This document shows, one piece after another, positions 1 to 13,500 of a DNA stretch of 64,000 nt. The translations under genes and the position numbers were made by a program. This DNA comes from Lamellibrachia columna (taxonomy: Eukaryota; Annelida; Polychaeta; Sabellida; Siboglinidae), in contig OY759272.1 in the NCBI GenBank assembly GCA_963662155.1, positions 45,378,686 to 45,442,685 on the forward strand, written 5' to 3'. Within the stretch, counting starts at the first letter, position 1; each line of letters begins with the position of its first letter. Below the pieces are notes generated by a model. It had not been told where the DNA came from and did not search any database. It saw only the letters and a list, made by a program, of their open reading frames with translations.

Positions 1-3000
1 GATAAAACTACTTCGTTACAAGTAAAAGTATTTAGTCAGAATTCTACTTCGTTACACGCCAATTACTTGAAATAACTACTCAAGTATTATAACGAACTAC
101 TTTTACTTCGTTACATGCCAACCCAGCGTACAGTTGACAGCCTAGTGCAAACATTACTCAGTTAAAATTAAATGCATTATCTAATCAACCACCAGTCTCC
201 AGTACAACAATTATTTTATTGATTTGTTCCAAAGTTATAGCAAGAGTATTTGATCCTAGTTATATATATAATAGTTCACTACTTATCGTATTACATATAT
301 ATATCACTTCAAGTATATCACTTCTTATTCCAACTGTTAGTAATAGTATATATGGTATGAGCCAGAGAAGTGAGAGAACAGTACACAATGCACAAAGAAG
401 GGCTAAGCCATTACTCAAACAACACAGGAAACCTGTAGGCTGTTAAGTTTTTGGCTTCAGAAAACACTTGCTGAAGGATTAACAAGCCAATTACTCCCTT
501 CGTGTGTTTTAGATCTCTGCAGGCAGACACACTGTACATGTTTACTTACAGCAGGTGCTACAACCTCTATTGACTTAAAATAAGCTCATCACACTCTGTC
601 ATTTTAAGTGGAAGTCAATCCTAAGAGTAGCTAAATTGTAACATATTCTTATGTAAATTGATATAGAAAAAATTTACCATTTTTTACAAATTTACCAATT
701 CGTTCAATTCAACTCTGCAGATTTCAATTCCATTTAATTTTATTTTGATTTTTACCAGTTAAATTCAAATTCACACAATTTTTTATCAATTCATATTCAA
801 TGAAGAATTGACCCTAGATCTATTTGCCATACAATTAAAGCATTTGAGTCAAATAAAATTTATGGCTAATTTTTACATTATCTATTATTATTATATAGAC
901 TGATATTATCAATATGGAAAACTAATGAATATCCATGATTCAGATAAATGATTGTATGTGTAAACATAATTATTTTCAGACACGTATGAAAATATTAGTT
1001 TGTTAATTTTAATTTGTTTCTTAATAAATGAAATGTAATGGCTTACAGACTACAGGTCCATAGCAAGACGCCCAAGTGGGTTGTGTTTAGGAAGAAGGTA
1101 TAAAGAGGAATGGCTGCCTCCAGGTGTGATATGTGGCCTCGAACATAGGATACCCTTGACTTCCCCCTGGCTGCAGGCATGGGCATCAATCCTAGTGGAT
1201 ATTTTACGTAATATTTTTATGTAATGTTTAAAGTTAATTTTTCGCAACGGAACCTGGCAGGTTTCCATTGCAGTGTCGTGTGGCTCTATACAACCGGCCT
1301 CCCTGCAGAGCATAAGTTAAGTGGGCAGTTCTTCCCTGACACCTGCAGCTAGCCTAACTAGGCCATAGTACACGCTCTCTTGTCAAACACTGCTGTAGTT
1401 GTGTGTGCAATGCCATGCAGCATGCATTATGTGTACTCTGTACTCACCTTCGTTTCTTTGTTTCTCCACAGTTGCTCATTGAATGTGGCCACACATATTT
1501 CCTTTATATTTAGTGTGGCCTCAGATTATGTTGACCAAAGTAGCTGTACTCATGAATAAAAAATGATAAATAACAAAAGAAATGGACAGGAAGAATCCAA
1601 ATGAGACATTACATGTCACTATTTATTATCATCGGTTGTTTTTCTGTGCCATTTGTATAATTCAACTGCCATAGTTCATAGTTAAATAAGTTGCCATTTT
1701 AATAAAAGTATAATACTATCATATGGAGCCTAAGTAAACAAAGTCATAACATAAAAATAAACATCTACATAATTCACACATCACATCGCATGAAATATTA
1801 AATCCTGATCGCTAACTGTCCATCACTACGCACAGCAGTTGTGATAATTAGCTATGTATGGTATAATTAACTGTGTGTACGCCATTGTGAGGTTGACAAA
1901 CATAATAATAGTTAGGTATGCAACACCAGATTTCATAATTACCAAGCAAATATTGTTTTAGCCTTATATAGGCCATGCATGAGTATGAACTTTGTCAGTA
2001 ATATTGTTTTAGCCATATATAGGCTGTGCATGAGTATGAACTTTCTCAGTATTGCCTGTTGTGAACATTCCATTTATCCTTTGAGATGATGCTTTTTGGG
2101 GTTTATTAATACATAATTACTTACCTCATCAACAGCATCCTTACACTACCTTTGTTGTGATTTTTTTGCAAGAAGAGAAGTGACGATAGACCGTAGACCA
2201 CGAGAGAATAGCAGCAACAGAAACAATGGTCTTACAAATGAATGCAAAACACTTAGGAGGTCCACAAAGAACAGGACTATGATTTACAGTTGCAGTTCCT
2301 AGGACATATGATACAGAAGCTGTTATTTCAATGCTGAAAAAAAAACGAAGCTGCAAGTGCCGAGCTAGAGGAAGGCAAAGATTGCAATATATCAACAGGT
2401 TAAAGACGAGCAAATTACACCCAGCTGTTCTACCAAAGAGAGTGTTGCATTTCCAACGTCACCAGATCCAGTGGCTGCAGACAGAGTTGAAGCCGCTGTC
2501 CAGTGCTTAACATAAACTGAACATGACAGAGAATACAGGGAAATGCCATGTTAATCTTCATAATGAATATGGCTTGTCTGAGAAAATGAGAAAGAACTGT
2601 GCATAAATATGGTCACACGAAGCCAATTTCATCATGGCACTCTATATGCTGGCTACAGCCAGAAGATGTCTGATTTATTTTAAGATAACCCACTTATCAA
2701 AGTCTAACTACTTTTTGCTTCCTAATTGCCAGTTGTTGCTGCAATACTGACAGTTGGCCTACTGAGTTTAATCTCCCTGTTTCGTTTACATGACAAACGA
2801 TTTGGAAGGTTATAAGATTAAACTTGAAAGTCTTTCACCAGTATTCTAATTAGTTCTGTTGTAGTTCCTAACCATGTAGTGCACTGACAATGTAGCCAAC
2901 TCTCTGTTGCCAAAGCAACCTTGAAATAGTTTCTGTTATCAAGGCAACCTTGAAATAGCAACAGGTTTTTTGTATCCATTGTTTACTTGGTTAACCTTGA

Positions 3001-4424
3001 CACTGATAAGATAACACAGTCATTGTTACATGGTCATAGTCATAGGTTCTTCAAAACAAAGACAATAGCAGCCTATTTGCAGCCATGCAGTTTTGACGTT
3101 AGGCAGGTTTCTCATTATAAACTAAATGTTGGTAATTTTTTATTTAATTTTTTTATAGAAACAACATTGCCATGTGTCTGTAAAAGTTGTTATTGACTGC
3201 ATTTTTTATTTATTCATTGAATTGTGCATTTAATGAAAAAAGTAGAAACTGGTAGAATTAGGCCACCTTTAATTTTGAGAAGATGTCAAGAAAGGTTTCT
3301 CTGTCTATGTCTGTTAGTTGACTGTCTGCCTTCAGCTGATGTGGTCCATGTTATGAAGCACAATTGTGCAGACATGCAGAGTTTATTGCATCACAGTGAA
3401 GATTGTTTTACTGATTACTGTGTTTTGCACATCCCTGAGAACTGTTTGGATAGCAATAAAATCTAAAATAACTTGAGTGGTGATATCAAGTTAGATTACA
3501 CTACAGTATAAAAATAAGTTATTGACAATACAGGCAAACTGTTAATCACTATGGATTCGGCCTCTTGTTCCAAGTTGAGACCCTGGCTTCTAAAAAGGCT
3601 TGCAACATTTCTTGTTGAATCTGGATTTAATTGTTGTGTCAAAGCTTCTGGTTTGTAGTCAACCACATGGCCAGCAGAGCTTAACTAGGTTTATGAATGT
3701 CGGTGGCCATTAAATGTGACAGGACTGCATTGTAAGGTGGTCTTTGTGTCCTGTGTCTGTTATATTTATATACACAGCAGTTTGTGACAGTATCTCCCAA
3801 ATTAAGTTGTTGACAACGGAAGATTGTCAGGTGTTCTGACTATATAATTATCAGTGTGACTTGGAGTGAATGGACGGCAACAACATAATTGGTGTATTCA
3901 GTGACTGACTTAAAAGTAGCCACAGTAATCTGACTGGACTTGTTTTAGTTTACTCAGAATGTGTTCTAAAAATTGGAGAATCCGGTCATTTCTCTGAATG
4001 ACCAAGGGCTGACATGTTAACCAGTGCAACCGATAAGCGCACGTGCAGTTCTATAAAATTGGGGTGACCTAGACTAAAGTGACGTATTAAGGGAGGCCGG
4101 CATACACAGAACCAATGCAAAGTTTCAAACAAACATGTTATTTTACCAGAATGAAGATTAGTAGTAAACGAAGGCCAAAATATGTTACATAAGTTGAGTT
4201 TGGATGCAAATAGACATGTTTGTGGTGACGTCTGGGCAGGTCTAGTAATAGTCAGTGGGAAAAGTGCAACACTTGACCTGAACAGTTGGAAATACTGCCA
4301 GAAATAGTCCTGGAAATACACCCAGAAGATAGAATATTAGACAAGCAGCAGTAGAAGACATGAGTGTAAGACTTCAAGGTAACATGTATTCCTGCCTTAG
4401 ACAAAACACCACTGTCTGTTGTAG
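1..4424. other. AT-rich DNA, no gene recognised
   Basis: No open frame here resembles a known protein. There is a small block repeating CTACTTCGTTACA at 1-130, a direct duplication of about 55 bp at 1945-2050, and a 26-bp duplication around 2915-2960. The SLC6 first exon and promoter may lie in or left of this stretch; I could not identify them. Confidence 0.6.
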
Positions 4425-4584
4425 AACAAGAACAATGAGGTCAGCAGACGTAGGCGGCGCCACTCTAGCGGGGACCGAGAGACATGGAGTCGTAAAGTCG
4501 AGTACTTCTTCGCTGGACTCGGGTATGCTGTGGGGCTGGGGAACATTTGGAGGTTTCCATATCTGTGCTACAGGAACGGAGGAG
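4425..4584 (+). CDS. SLC6 exon: N-terminal tail and TM1
   Basis: Frame reads a basic tail ([19 protein letters not shown]) and then TM1 with the invariant [10 protein letters not shown] signature, which forms the unwound sodium and substrate site in this family. It ends GGA GGA G before GTAAAT (phase 1), matching the next exon. The start is set at the acceptor CTGTCTGTTGTAG because an in-frame stop lies just before it; acceptors a few bases inside (after 4444 or 4453) are possible. There is no in-frame ATG, so at least one exon lies upstream. Confidence 0.88.
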
Positions 4585-7500
4585 GTAAATGTCTTCACAA
4601 TATATTCAATTATCAAGGATGTAAACAACCTATTAAGCATACATGCCCTAATTAGAATACACTCCCTTTTTTAATCAGCAGGATCCATAATTATTGTAAT
4701 TTGACTAGTGTGGAACAACTGAAACGTGTCGCCATCTGGTGTTAAGCAGTTGCCACCACTTTTCAGTTGTTCTACACGAGTCACCAAACACAGTGTTAAA
4801 CAGTTACCTTATTATCTAGAGAAAAAAATTTGGTGCATGCTTAAATAGGAAAAGATTCCTTGACATTTGTTCATATCATATTGTACGCTTAAGTTATTAG
4901 GTCGAATATGGTGGGTTTTGTTTTGGGTTATCAGTTTGATTTTGTTTTGTCTATATCAGTTTTTAGGCCACTGGCCTATTTCAGGCCACTGGCCTATTGG
5001 GAACTTAGACAAGAAGAGATCATTTGTTAAATAATCATTGCAACAGTTTGTATTGCTTAGAATAGAAATGACCATCATGAAAATGTCTAGAAGTGAACCA
5101 TAATGATAGATTTAGACATAGAGAGAATTGTAGATCTGATAGTTGTGTCTATATTAGATTTTATTATCACACCACATATTAATTGTCTAAGTGTGTGGTT
5201 GCAAAATACTGCTGGTTTAGTAATATATGTTGCCACACAAATTCTGGACTATATGCTCGACATGTGCATAAACTGTTTAATTTGTTTCATGGTGGCATTA
5301 TGCTAGCATATGTCGTTTTAACCAGCGTTTGCTTGAGATCAAATAATTGTTAATTTAGAAGAAAACGAACAACATACAAATATAGGCTTTTATGAAGGAT
5401 TTATTCAATATAAATGTGAGTTAATGGCGTTAGTGGTGACTCTGTTGCTGCAGTGCTTACCACAGCTGTCTGTAACGGCAGTGTTCTCCACTGCTATTGA
5501 TAGTGCTGGATCGTTGTCTCCTGTGGCGCATCGTATCAGCCTTGAGTTATGAGCACATGAGTATCTGTGATCTACACTCTATACATCATAGATGTGTATG
5601 TATCCATAACTCGTATAAACAAACATATAATTGAAGTAATGTGTGCCACAAGATGTGTGCATGTGTCATGTCTAAGGTTGCCTTTTAAATGTTTTGTTTG
5701 TGTATAAAAGATTACAAGATAAAATATTTAATACAGTGCAATTTAAATACATGTGTGAATTAAGTAGTGCATCACCAATCACAAACATACTAATTACATC
5801 AGTGTCTGGGTTCATTTGGGGAGAAGTTCAAACAGACAGAAACAGTGTACATAGGCAGTATTATTGTATAATGTAATGAATTCACTACTAGGGTAACAGT
5901 GTTTATAAAGCCTGCCATACACATATTGACTTTTAGTCAAAACAGTTTGTCATTTTGTCATTTGAGTTGCCAACAGAAAAAATAGTCGCCAACATGTTGA
6001 CAACTAAAAAATCGGTATGTGTGTGGGGGTTTAGTCAGCTGACATACTGTTGGCAACTAAAAGTCGGTATGTGTATTACGGGCTTTAAATTACAGTCCAC
6101 AAAACAGTCACTGTTTGTGAACAACATATGTCAACACAGTTCATTTCACCAGGCCTTGTTCATGTGGGTTTGTATCTGGCATAACACTTATCAGCTGTGT
6201 GTAAAACCATGCCTGGTCTTGGCTCTCCTGCCAAGCCTTCTCATCTCCTGAGGAAAGAATATCTTTGACAAATATCAATCATAGCCACTAAGTTAGACGA
6301 TATAATTCTATGTTCCTATGTAACGTTTACTGTTTTTAGATCAGCCACTCACGGTCAAATTAGACTTTTCTCTGAAACGGTAGCACTTTGCTACATCTAC
6401 ACCATAAACATGTTTACAGTAGTCAAGAGTCCTCTCTCCCTACACCTGGCTGTCAACAACTGTCAACAACCAAGAGTCCTCTCTCCCCACACCTGGCGGT
6501 CAACAACTGTCAACAACCAAGAGTCCTCTCTCCCCACACCTGGCTGTCAACAACTGTCAACAACCAAGAGTCCTCTCTCCCCACACCTGGCTGTGTATAA
6601 CTGTCAACAACCAAGAGTCCTCTCTCCCCACACCTGGCTGTCAACAACTGTCAACAACCAAGAGTCCTCTCTCCCCACACCTGGCTGTCAACAACTGTCA
6701 ACAACCAAGAGTCCTCTCTCCCGACACCTGGCTGTCAACAACTGTCAACAACCAAGAGTCCTCTCTCCCCACACCTGGCTGACAACAACTGTCAACATCC
6801 AAGAGTCCTCTCTCCCCACATCTGGCTGTCAACAACTGTCAACAATCAAGAGTCCTCTCTCCCCACACCTGGCGGTCAACAACTGCCAACAACCAAGAGT
6901 CCTCTCTCCCCATACCTGGCTGTCAATAACCGGTCACTTCATTGTGCTCTTCCTCCTTGTTCCCTGCTGTACAGGGGTGAGGGTCAGGTACAATATTGTC
7001 GAGCCGCTCTTTCTGTTCTTTCTTTCCATAGTTTTCTATCGGCTGCTCCCTCTCTCCATCTTTCACCCTCCCCCGATCTTTTCATGTCCCTCCTCACGCA
7101 GTCCTCCCATCTCAGCTGTGGCCTTCCCCTTTTCCTGCGTCCTTGATGTTTTTCCACCTCTGCTCTCTTTGCTAGTTTGCTTGCATCCATTCTTACCAAG
7201 TGGCCTGCCCATCTCATCCTGCTTCTCACCAATCTTCCTGTTAGGCTGCATTGCATCCCAAACTCTTTCCTTAGGTCGTTCATCCTTCTTCTGTCCACCC
7301 TCTTTGTTCTTGTTATTTGCTGAACCCAGTTATTCTCACACACTTGCAGCTTCTGTTGTTGTTGTTCTGTCAACGCCACTGTCTCCAGACCATACAGGCA
7401 TGCTGGTGTAACACATGTTCTCAGGACTTTTCCTTTCAGCTTTTTTGAAATTTTTCCGTCCAATATGACTCCCTCTACCTTTCTCCAAGCTTCTGCCGTT

Positions 7501-10500
7501 GAATGCCCATCCGCCGTAACCATTCCTCCAAGGTACACAAAGCCATCCACTTGCTTGATCTCCTTACCATCCAACCTGATGTTCAACTCCTATCTCTGGT
7601 GTCCAACCCACATCACTTCTGTCTTCTCTAGGCTCATTCGCAGTCCGTGCTTCTCGAACACCCCCTTCCATTCCTCTAACACTTCCTGTAGGTCTTGTTT
7701 GCTTTCTGCTATTATGGCCAGATCATCTACATACATCATCTTCCTGAGAATATCCTTCGTGCTGATCTTCCTGCTGATTATTTCCATCACCATGATAAAC
7801 AGTAAAGGGCTAAATGCACTTCCTTGCCTCAAACCGATGTTAACTAAAAACTCTTCTGACAACCCAGATCCAACCACAACTCTTTCGTTTGTTCTTACTG
7901 GTGTATTGGCTGCAGCTATGTTACTAGAATACACTGGGGAAACATGAATGCGTTTCATTATCAGTGGAATCATGCCATTCAAATACTGTTTGTATACACA
8001 ATGACCTCGTTTGCACAAACAATACGAACAACGTTCGTAATTCACCTGTCTCCATACAATACCACTCATAGGATCACCGCACGCAATACATATATCGCAT
8101 ATAGATAAACGGTAAAGGGCTAAGGACCCTTCCTTGCCTCAAACCGATGTTAATTGGACACTTTTTAGACAATCCAACCACAACTCTTTCGTTTGTTCTC
8201 TCATACATTGCTTCCACCATCCTGGCTTCTGCTTCTGGCACTCCCATCCATCTCACTGTTGCATCACCATCTCTCTAGGGACTGTGTCATAGGCCTTCTC
8301 CAGGTCCACAAATCCCACTGCCATTCTCCCTTGCATCTCCAACCTCTTCTCTACCATTTGTCTTAATGCAAACATCCCATCAGTCGTCCCTCTGCCCTTT
8401 CTGAATCCTTGTTGTTCTTCACCCAATTCTTGCTCTACTTTCTTTCGGATCCTCCCACCCAGGATCCTCTCTAGCAGCTTCATGATGTGACTTAGAAGTG
8501 TGATTCCTCGGTATTTCCCTGGGTCTTGCACATCTCCCTTCTTCTTCCATATTGGGACTATTAGCCTCATTCATTACGAACAAAATTTAAGTTTGTGGGT
8601 GTTTTTTTTCTCACAAATCCATGGCATATTATTTTCTCATTATCAGCTGTTGTTATTTTATAATCCATATAGCCGGGAGACGACTTGTATTCTATTGTGG
8701 AACTTTCCTGGAAAGCCAGCTGACCCAGTTGATTTAAAAAACAACCCTAGTTTATGAACAACAAGGACTCTGACTCTTGTCCTAACTATTCAGTGTACTT
8801 GGTGAATGAAACATAACATTGTGAAATTTGTGGGGTATTTCATGTGACATTTTGTCCCAGAAACACTGATTGAGGGTATTCCACATGGGAATGGTGTTTT
8901 ACTAAGCTGTGCTGTTTCTTATGATAGGTTAATTGGCAACAAAGCATTGCTGAAGTTATTGCTTTATTTCAGAAAACAGCCATGCAATATTGACAGAGGT
9001 AATATACATAAAGCAGCTTGATACGGTATAAATCGTAAATTCCATGATAGCTAACTAGATATACAAGATTCGCTTCCAACTTCCACATGGCATATCAGGG
9101 CATGAAATAAGTGGTATCGCATCGCATTTTGCGATTCATATTTTGAGGTTTGCTAGTCAACTGTATTTTTGTATCGCAAACTTTGCGATGCAATATTCGT
9201 GAATAGTTTTGATCAAGCGGTAACTGTTGTAGCATCATGGGCATGGGCGCCGCCATTTTTCTCGCGCGAAACGGAAATGCAATTCTACCAATGCATAGTC
9301 CTCTAGTGCAATACTTGCTAGAGGAGTTTGCACATGTATGGCAGCATACGGAGTTATTTCGAAGTGCAAGCTCAGAGATTTTGCTAGCCTATGAAATATT
9401 CCGGTATCTGGCAACGGATTTTTTTCTGGTACGAGGCAAACGTCTACCAGTACCTAGTCTTTCCGAAAACAAAACGACGCTACTAACACACACAAAACAC
9501 CTGCAATGATGTCTGCGAGTTCAAAACGAAGCGTCCCATATACGTTGTACACCAGTCGAAATCACAGGCGTTTGCAGTCACAACAATAAATTTGACGATG
9601 ATCAGTGCTCCTGATTAAGCATCACGGTAACTGCCGCCGGTGTCTGTGTAATCTGTTGCGAAATCTACGGGTGCTCACTACAAAACTGTTTACCGTAGAA
9701 ATTACCCCTGGTTCCCCTTGCCAGCTTCAAGACAAATGCCTGAATCCAATCACAGCCCAACTTTTTTATAGGGTAATTATCATCTAGCCAGTAGGGGTGG
9801 TGGCATGAAAGGCAGGAAAACAGGGGATAACCCCTGCACTTGTTGGGTTGACACTGCAATAAATAAATGGCTGCAATCGTTCATGGCATATAGACTACCT
9901 GGTAGCTATAGTGGCAGAGCGGGAGACAACTTGGTCTTAGAAGAAATTGTGTTTTCCGGTGCACATTTTGAATATTCCGCACATTTTAACATATGTTGCC
10001 GCTGGATGTGTTTTCTGAAAAAAAAAGTATAAATTATAATTTTATTTGTAACAAAGATGCCAACCCTCCCAATTTCGGTGGGAGGCTCCCTATTTCATGT
10101 TCAACTCCCAATTCCCGATATGCCATTTTAAGACATCAAAACCTCCACATAACAATGTCTTTTCCACATATAAAATCCCATTAATTAAAAAAGGCATCGT
10201 CGACCACACACATGAATGTATAAAAGTGCAAAATCATGAAATGGTGTTGTTTTCATAACTCCCCAAATCACAAGTATTCTGCTATACAAAAATGCTATGC
10301 AAAATTCGTGTTTGCTATGCAAAACTCATTTTGCATAGCAACAATTGCTATGCAATTTTTTAGATTTATTTCGTGCCCTGCATGTGGACAAGGAAGCCAT
10401 TGGCTTATTAAGAGTCCAACAGTTTGTTCAGCTACGTGTAACCTGCCCTTATTGCATATTTGTTAAATTTGCTTTTAAACATTCACGCTTCTAGCATTTA

Positions 10501-13500
10501 CATAATTATACAATGATGTATTCCATTCATTTATCTCACATCAGATTGGATTTAAAAAACAATAACGTGATTCCAGCTGAGAGTAAATGAATGACATTTG
10601 TCCATCGACTTCCATTGTATTTATTCCCTGTTTTTGTTCCTACAGGTGCTTTCCTTGTGCCTTACTTCTTCATCCTCATCGTGGTTGGCTTCCCCATGCT
10701 GCTTCTTGAGATGGGCATCGGTCAGTTCGCCTCTCTCGGACCAGTGTCCATCTGGCGCTTTAGTCCACTCTTCAAAGGTGAGTCATCGGTCAGTTCGCCT
10801 TTCTCAGACCAGTGTCCATCTGGCACTTTAGTCAACTCCTCAAAGGTGAGTCATCGGTCAGTTCGCCTCTCGGACCAGTGTCCATCTGGCGCTTTAGTTC
10901 ATTCATCAAAGGTGAGTCATCGGTCAGTTCATCTCTCTCGGACCAGTGGCCATCTGATGCATCAGTCCACTCTTCAAAGGTGAGTCATCAGTTAGTTCGC
11001 CTCTCTTGGATCAGTGGCCGTCTCGCGCATCAATCCACTCTTCAAGGGTGAATCATTGGTCAGTTCATCTCTTGCATCAATCCACTCTTCAAAGGTGAAT
11101 CATCGGTCAGTTCGCCTCTCTCGGACCAGTGTCCATCTGGCGCTTCAGTTCGTTCTTCAAAGGTGAATCATCGGTCAGTTCATCTCTCTCGGACCAGTAG
11201 CCATCTGATGCATCAGTCCACTCTTCAAAGGTGAGTCATCGGTTAGTTCGCCTCTCTTGGATCAGTGGCCATCTGGCGCACCAGTCCACTCTTCAAGGGT
11301 GAATCATTGGTCAGTTCATCTCTTGCATCAATCCACTCTTCAAAGGTGAATCATTGGTCAGTTCGCCTCTCGGACCAGTGTCCATCTGGCGCACCAGTCC
11401 ACTCTTGAAAGGTGAGTCATTGTTCAGTTCATCCTCTCACTGTCTCAGTCAGCGTCTTCGTCTGATATGTCACATTGTTGTTGCACCACTGTCTAGCCTA
11501 TGTATGTGTGTAGATGAGTTTTGTAATGGTTTGTATAACTAAATACAGTCAAACCTCTCTTTACTGTCACCCCAGTAATACAGCAGCCTCGCCATTACGG
11601 TCACCTCAGTAATACAGCTACCTCGCCATTACGGTCACCTCAGTAATACAGCCATCTTGCCATTACAGTCACCTCAGTAATACAGCCACCTCGCCATTAC
11701 AGTCACCTCAGTAATACGCCCCCAAGTGTAATACACCCCCAAGTGTAATACGCCCCCAAGTGTAATACGCCCCCCAAGTGTAATATGCCTCCAAGTGTAA
11801 TAAGCCCCCAAGTATAATATGCACCTTGACTTTTTGCTCAAATCAGAATTTTTATATTACCATGTATAATACACACACCAACTTTGTAGCATCAATCCCT
11901 GATTTCTCCACTTCCGATAGTTTGGCTGAAGCAGAGTTTAGAGCGTCCCTTGGCTTGGTTCCTTTTCAGTTCAAATAGTGCCGCATTGCATCAGTGTCTT
12001 CTGCCGTGAGCGGTATAGGCTCTTATGATCTCTCGCTCCGTGGTGCTATTGGGACTGCAAAAAACAAAAACAAAATTTAAGAATATATATGTTTTTTGTA
12101 CGTGGAATGATTAAATGAATGCATTGGCTTAGAACAAAATGAACTACGAATTGGCATTTTGCAGCGTAAATAATTTAGGTCAATCTATAGTTTCTGATTA
12201 CCGCATATATTCGGTCAGACAAAAAGTTGTTTAGCCTTGTTACCATGTTTATCATGCACCTGGACTTTTAAGAAAAAAAATTACATTGCAAAATGAGTAT
12301 TGTATGCCAAAAATTATGCTAGTCCTGCTTATTTGATCATAAATCCAATTTAAATGTAAAGAGAAATTGATACATGTATATTTGATAGATCTATAGAAAA
12401 GCCTGGAAAAAATGTTCATGGCTGGTTGTGTGTTGTCATATGGTGAAACAGTTGGTTAATTTATACAGCGTCATGACATTGTGGGCCGTGAATTTGTTTT
12501 TAAAGACCAGGGGAGGCAAAGACAAAGAGCTGATAAGGAAAATACATCATAACACAGAATCCATCATAGATTTTTAAGAGTGTTTTCAAAATGTGTTTCA
12601 CTAAGACGCTCATAAAATCCACCATAAACTAATTAGTAATGATAAAAATGTCCATCATAAGCTCCACAGCATGCACAGTTGAACAAAATGAATAGAAAAG
12701 TTGTCCAAAAGTGGCTGATAATATAATCCATCAAACACTTTTCAACTACATTTGAATGACTTGCTCACTGGGTGAAGCGAAAAAATTTAATTTTTAAAAA
12801 AGGAGATGCTGTGTCAAAGAGGACACTATTTCAGTGACACGCCAGCGATATGTTGTTTTGACAAGTGAAGTTTTGACAGTTTTCAGTAACAAAGCTCACG
12901 GAAAGCGCAAACAACCTCAATGGAAGTTGTGTCATTGAGTGTACCAATATGAAGGTTAGGGGTGTACATATTTTGGTTAGACATGGCTAAAAATTTGCTA
13001 AAAATTTAATAGCAAATGTTTCATGAACAACTTTGACCTTTGCGATGCCGTAAAACAATACACACGACTTGTTGACGTCAGTGCTGTAAAATAGACGCTG
13101 TAGACAAAACCCATAATTAACGGACTATACATCGCTCACATTTTGAAAACTTATTTGAGTTTTGACTGTGAAAAATTGGATCTCTACGTAAAAATGGAGT
13201 TGAGATTATACAAGGTTAGGTACATTTGACTGTGGTGGATATGTTTTGCTTTATGAGTAGTCTAACCTTATCATTAGTTAAGAGCATTTTAAAGAACATT
13301 TCAATGAGCGTTTTTATGATTTATTCTTAGTGAAATGCAACTTTCTGTTTTGATTGTAGCTAAGGAGCGAAATCGATGTTTAAGAGCGAAATCGTGCTTA
13401 TGAGCTCAAAAGAATGTTAGTGAAATGGTAGCCAGCTGTCTTACATAATGTTAACCCTTTGATTATGAGACTAACTCTGGCAGAGGGAAATAAATGTTGT

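Noticed and set aside
2141..2413. 90-residue minus-strand open frame
   Set aside because: No recognisable domain, AT-rich surroundings and no splice or promoter context; likely chance.
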